Assembly: GCF_964033635.1 (NCBI RefSeq)
Contig: NZ_OZ035533.1
Span: 5,985,001 to 6,049,000 of the forward strand
Direction: 5' to 3'
Length of the DNA stretch: 64,000 nt
Source of the DNA: Chitinophaga sp. MM2321
Lineage (GTDB): Bacteria; Bacteroidota; Bacteroidia; Chitinophagales; Chitinophagaceae
Below, in pieces: positions 61,661-64,000 of the stretch. Numbering within the stretch: position 1 is the stretch's first letter; each line of letters starts with the position of its first letter. The notes beneath the pieces were generated by a model that did not search any database, was not told where the DNA came from, and worked only from the letters and a program-made list of their open reading frames with translations. A program made the position numbers and the translations under genes.

Positions 61661-62560
61661 TTACAGATCCTGGTCAAGGGCTTCTACCACTTCCAGTATC
61701 GTTTTCGTTGCCTGGTAGTAGAAGACATTATTTATTCGTGTATACTCATCCGTTAGTTGATGATAATCCGGATGATCTTCTACGCCGAAATACAGGAAGG
61801 GAATTTTCTTTTGGTGGAAGGGGCCCTGATCGCTTTGGTTGGTCCAGTTATCGCTGCCCGTTCCCGGCTTGTCGTGGCCGGCAATCAGTTTTATTTTGCT
61901 ATTGGCCGCTACGGCATCAACGTATTTTTTCAGTGCAGGATATGGCGTGGTTCCGCATACATACAATTCATTTTTATCATTGTGTGCAATCATATCCATA
62001 TTAATATTCTGCCGGATAGCTGCTATCGGTACCGGGGGCTGTTGCAGAAATGCAGTAGACCCCTGTAACCCTTCTTCTTCGCCGTCAAAAGCAGCAAAGA
62101 TAAGCGTATGACGGGGCGGATGTTTCTTGAAATATGCCGCCATACCCAGCAGGGCTGCCACACCGGAAGCATTATCATCAGCGCCGTTATAGATACTGTC
62201 TTTATCCGCATTGGGCTTGCCTGTTCCCAGGTGATCATAATGAGCAGAAATCACGATTACCTGGTCTGTTTTACCGGGAATATAGCCGTAGAGGTTAGTC
62301 CCCATTGTTTTTTTATCTCCTTCCTGGAAATAGAAGGCGTATTCATAGGTGCCGTGATAAGGTGTAAGTCCTATCTGCTTAAACCGGTCTATAATATAAA
62401 ACTGGGCCATGCGATTGCCACGGGTACCTGTTTTACGGCCTTCAAATGTATCGGCCGACAGTGTGCGCAGGTCTTTCAGCAGCCTGGAAGAATCTATTTT
62501 TGTTTGCGCCAGAACCGGCACAGCAAAGAGCAGTGATAAGCAGTAACAAAACAATCTCAT
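61661..62560 (-). CDS. M28 family zinc aminopeptidase, exported
   Basis: 299 residues from the ATG at 62560, where the signal peptide begins (MRLFCYCLSLLFAVPVLAQ). Zinc ligands are visible in SAHYDHLG, NGADDNASG and FAAFDGEEEGLQGS; the late Asp/His follow. It releases N-terminal residues from peptides in the periplasm. It converges with the S41 gene (30-nt gap). Confidence 0.92.
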   Translation of the reverse strand: MRLFCYCLSLLFAVPVLAQTKIDSSRLLKDLRTLSADTFEGRKTGTRGNRMAQFYIIDRFKQIGLTPYHGTYEYAFYFQEGDKKTMGTNLYGYIPGKTDQVIVISAHYDHLGTGKPNADKDSIYNGADDNASGVAALLGMAAYFKKHPPRHTLIFAAFDGEEEGLQGSTAFLQQPPVPIAAIRQNINMDMIAHNDKNELYVCGTTPYPALKKYVDAVAANSKIKLIAGHDKPGTGSDNWTNQSDQGPFHQKKIPFLYFGVEDHPDYHQLTDEYTRINNVFYYQATKTILEVVEALDQDL

Positions 62561-62604
62561 AGTACATTTATTGAGTATGAACCATACCCGCAATGTACAA
62601 GATA

Positions 62605-64000
62605 TTATTTGAAGATATTAAAGATGATAAGACTGCAGAGATACGCCAGTGCTGTCATGTAAACAAATTGTGCTATCGGGATTTTCCACGATTTGGTTTC
62701 GCGTTTCACAATGGCGAGGGTACTCATACACTGCATCGCAAATGCATAAAACAACATCAGCGACAGCCCGGTGGCCAGCGTATATACCGGGGTACCATCC
62801 TTCCTGGTGGCGGAAGCCATTTTTTCACGCAGCGTAGCGTTATTATCATCAGGATTTTCACCCACACTATATAAGGTGGCCATGGTACCTACAAATACTT
62901 CACGGGCAGCAAAAGAGGTGATCAGGGCAATCCCTATTTTCCAGTCGAAACCCAGTGGGCGGATAGCCGGTTCTATTGCATGACCTAATATGCCTGCATA
63001 AGAATGAGATAATTTTTCAGAGCGGAACTCTTTATCCAGCGCATCGGCCTGTGGTGATTCTTTTGGCACCTGAGATATCAGCTGGTCGTATTTCGCATGC
63101 AACGGCTCCATTCTGCTGGCTGGCCCATAAGAAGCAAGGAACCAGAGAATAACGGAGATAACCACAATCACCTTACCGGCATCTGTAACAAATATCTTGG
63201 CTTTTTCCACCATGGTAGTACCCACGTTTTTCCAGCGGGGAGCACGGTAAACCGGCAGTTCCATGATAAAATAACTCTTCTCTTTAATCCTTACAAACAG
63301 CTTCATGATGGCGGCAATAAAGATGGCCATGAAGAAGCCCAGCAGATAAAGTCCCATCATCACCAATCCCTGCAAACCCAGAATACCCAGTATACGCTTG
63401 TCTGGTACTACCAGCGCAATCATCATGGTGTAAATAGGCAGTCTTGCAGAGCAGCTCATTAACGGGGTAACCAATATGGTAATAAGGCGTTCTTTTTTAT
63501 TTTCGATGGTACGGGTAGCCATGATCGCGGGTACCGCACAGGCCACGCCACTGATCAGGGGCATCACGGACTTTCCGTTGAGGCCTACCTGCCGCATAAG
63601 CCGGTCTGTCAGGAAGCTGATACGGGCCATATAGCCGGTATCTTCCAATACAGTGATCAATCCAAACAATATCATGATCTGCGGTATAAATACAGCAAAC
63701 CCGCTGATACCGGCCAGGATACCGTTAATAAACACATCGGTGATCCTGTTATCGGGCAGGATGGAGGTTAACCAGCCGCTCAATGCGCCAAAGCCTCCTT
63801 CGATCCAATCCATCGGATAGGAAGCCAGCCAGAAAATGCTTTGAAATAACAGGAACATCACCACCAGCAGAATTACATACCCCCAGAAACGGTGCAGGAG
63901 CAGATCGTCTATTTTTTCAGAACGTAGCTGTTTCTGTAGCGGATCTGTTTCCACAACAGTTGCTTTCATGATATGCTTGATCCGGGCATACCGCTGCATG
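62605..64000 (-). CDS. feoB: Ferrous iron transporter FeoB (C-terminal part, runs off the window)
   Basis: 464 residues visible from the window edge. These are the FeoB membrane domains: HRFWGYVILLVVMFLLFQ, VMPLISGVACAVPAIMATRT (Gate motif), MSCSARLPIYTMM, LPVYRAPRW and AAREVFVGTMATLYS (second Gate). The N-terminal GTPase domain must lie past position 64000. FeoB imports Fe2+ across the inner membrane. The Met at 63999 is internal. Confidence 0.94.
   Translation of the reverse strand, partial: MQRYARIKHIMKATVVETDPLQKQLRSEKIDDLLLHRFWGYVILLVVMFLLFQSIFWLASYPMDWIEGGFGALSGWLTSILPDNRITDVFINGILAGISGFAVFIPQIMILFGLITVLEDTGYMARISFLTDRLMRQVGLNGKSVMPLISGVACAVPAIMATRTIENKKERLITILVTPLMSCSARLPIYTMMIALVVPDKRILGILGLQGLVMMGLYLLGFFMAIFIAAIMKLFVRIKEKSYFIMELPVYRAPRWKNVGTTMVEKAKIFVTDAGKVIVVISVILWFLASYGPASRMEPLHAKYDQLISQVPKESPQADALDKEFRSEKLSHSYAGILGHAIEPAIRPLGFDWKIGIALITSFAAREVFVGTMATLYSVGENPDDNNATLREKMASATRKDGTPVYTLATGLSLMLFYAFAMQCMSTLAIVKRETKSWKIPIAQFVYMTALAYLCSLIIFNIFK

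Noticed and set aside
62605..63999. FeoB membrane part as a complete stand-alone gene starting at 63999
   Set aside because: The frame stays open to the window edge, and the missing N-terminal GTPase domain is expected there.

Overview
The window is one chromosomal segment of a Bacteroidota bacterium, most likely family Chitinophagaceae (Chitinophaga-like). The signs are a SusC/SusD pair, lineage families such as DUF4836, Bacteroidota-type -7 promoter words (TAnnTTTG) in place of E. coli -10 boxes, many lipoproteins with a Cys lipobox, GTG starts with no clear Shine-Dalgarno, and BlaI/BlaR1-type regulation with a TonB-like C-terminus on BlaR1. No rRNA, tRNA, CRISPR array, insertion sequence or integrase was seen. 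Base composition and gene style look uniform, so this reads as core plus carbohydrate-related accessory genome rather than a mobile island. Taxonomy is inferred from gene content only.

Layout. 0-14 kb: a GH3/beta-lactamase fusion enzyme, adk and obgE, a PepSY membrane protein, ybaB, a geranylgeranyl-reductase-like flavoprotein, DUF2891, a Dabb protein, a two-gene FtsX-type ABC exporter and a DUF4836 lipoprotein. 14-19 kb: YciI, SRPBCC/GyrI, exported MsrB and mutL. 19-37 kb is the carbohydrate block: gluconokinase, a GMC oxidoreductase with its small subunit, a Gfo/Idh oxidoreductase, SusD/SusC, two lipoproteins, a PBP4-type carboxypeptidase, and a second set made of a sulfatase-modifying-factor-like protein, a Gfo/Idh oxidoreductase and a TIM-barrel epimerase. 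37-48 kb: a small holin-like protein, a fused 2-oxoacid dehydrogenase E1, a 47-residue membrane peptide, a macrodomain/NYN pair, dps, an MFS transporter, rmuC, and a kdnA-kdsB-kdnB operon for 8-amino-Kdo (lipid A inner core). 48-56 kb: a CAP-domain lipoprotein, GH25 lysozyme, radical SAM/SPASM protein, blaI-blaR1 behind three phased operators, a YtxH/holin/small-protein operon, an AI-2E exporter and nadD. 56-64 kb: paaD-C-B-A (phenylacetyl-CoA epoxidase, no paaE nearby), a DUF922-like protein, S41 and M28 peptidases, and the C-terminal part of feoB running off the window.

The most unusual structure is a set of four long, perfect inverted repeats (arms 30, 59, 63 and 44 bp) at 12413-12482, 18661-18796, 24284-24413 and 36918-37017. 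All carry the word TTTAGAGATTTA. Two lie between convergent genes and run into the last codons of both, so each protein ends inside an arm. They fall into two sub-types by shared inner words and look like a family of gene-end palindromes beyond ordinary terminators. Other points of note are the three BlaI-type operators on an exact 20-bp period, a cysteine cluster in the GMC oxidoreductase that fits an Fe-S electron relay, a MutL whose endonuclease motifs are all altered, and a conserved-looking NYN-OST-HTH nuclease/macrodomain pair.
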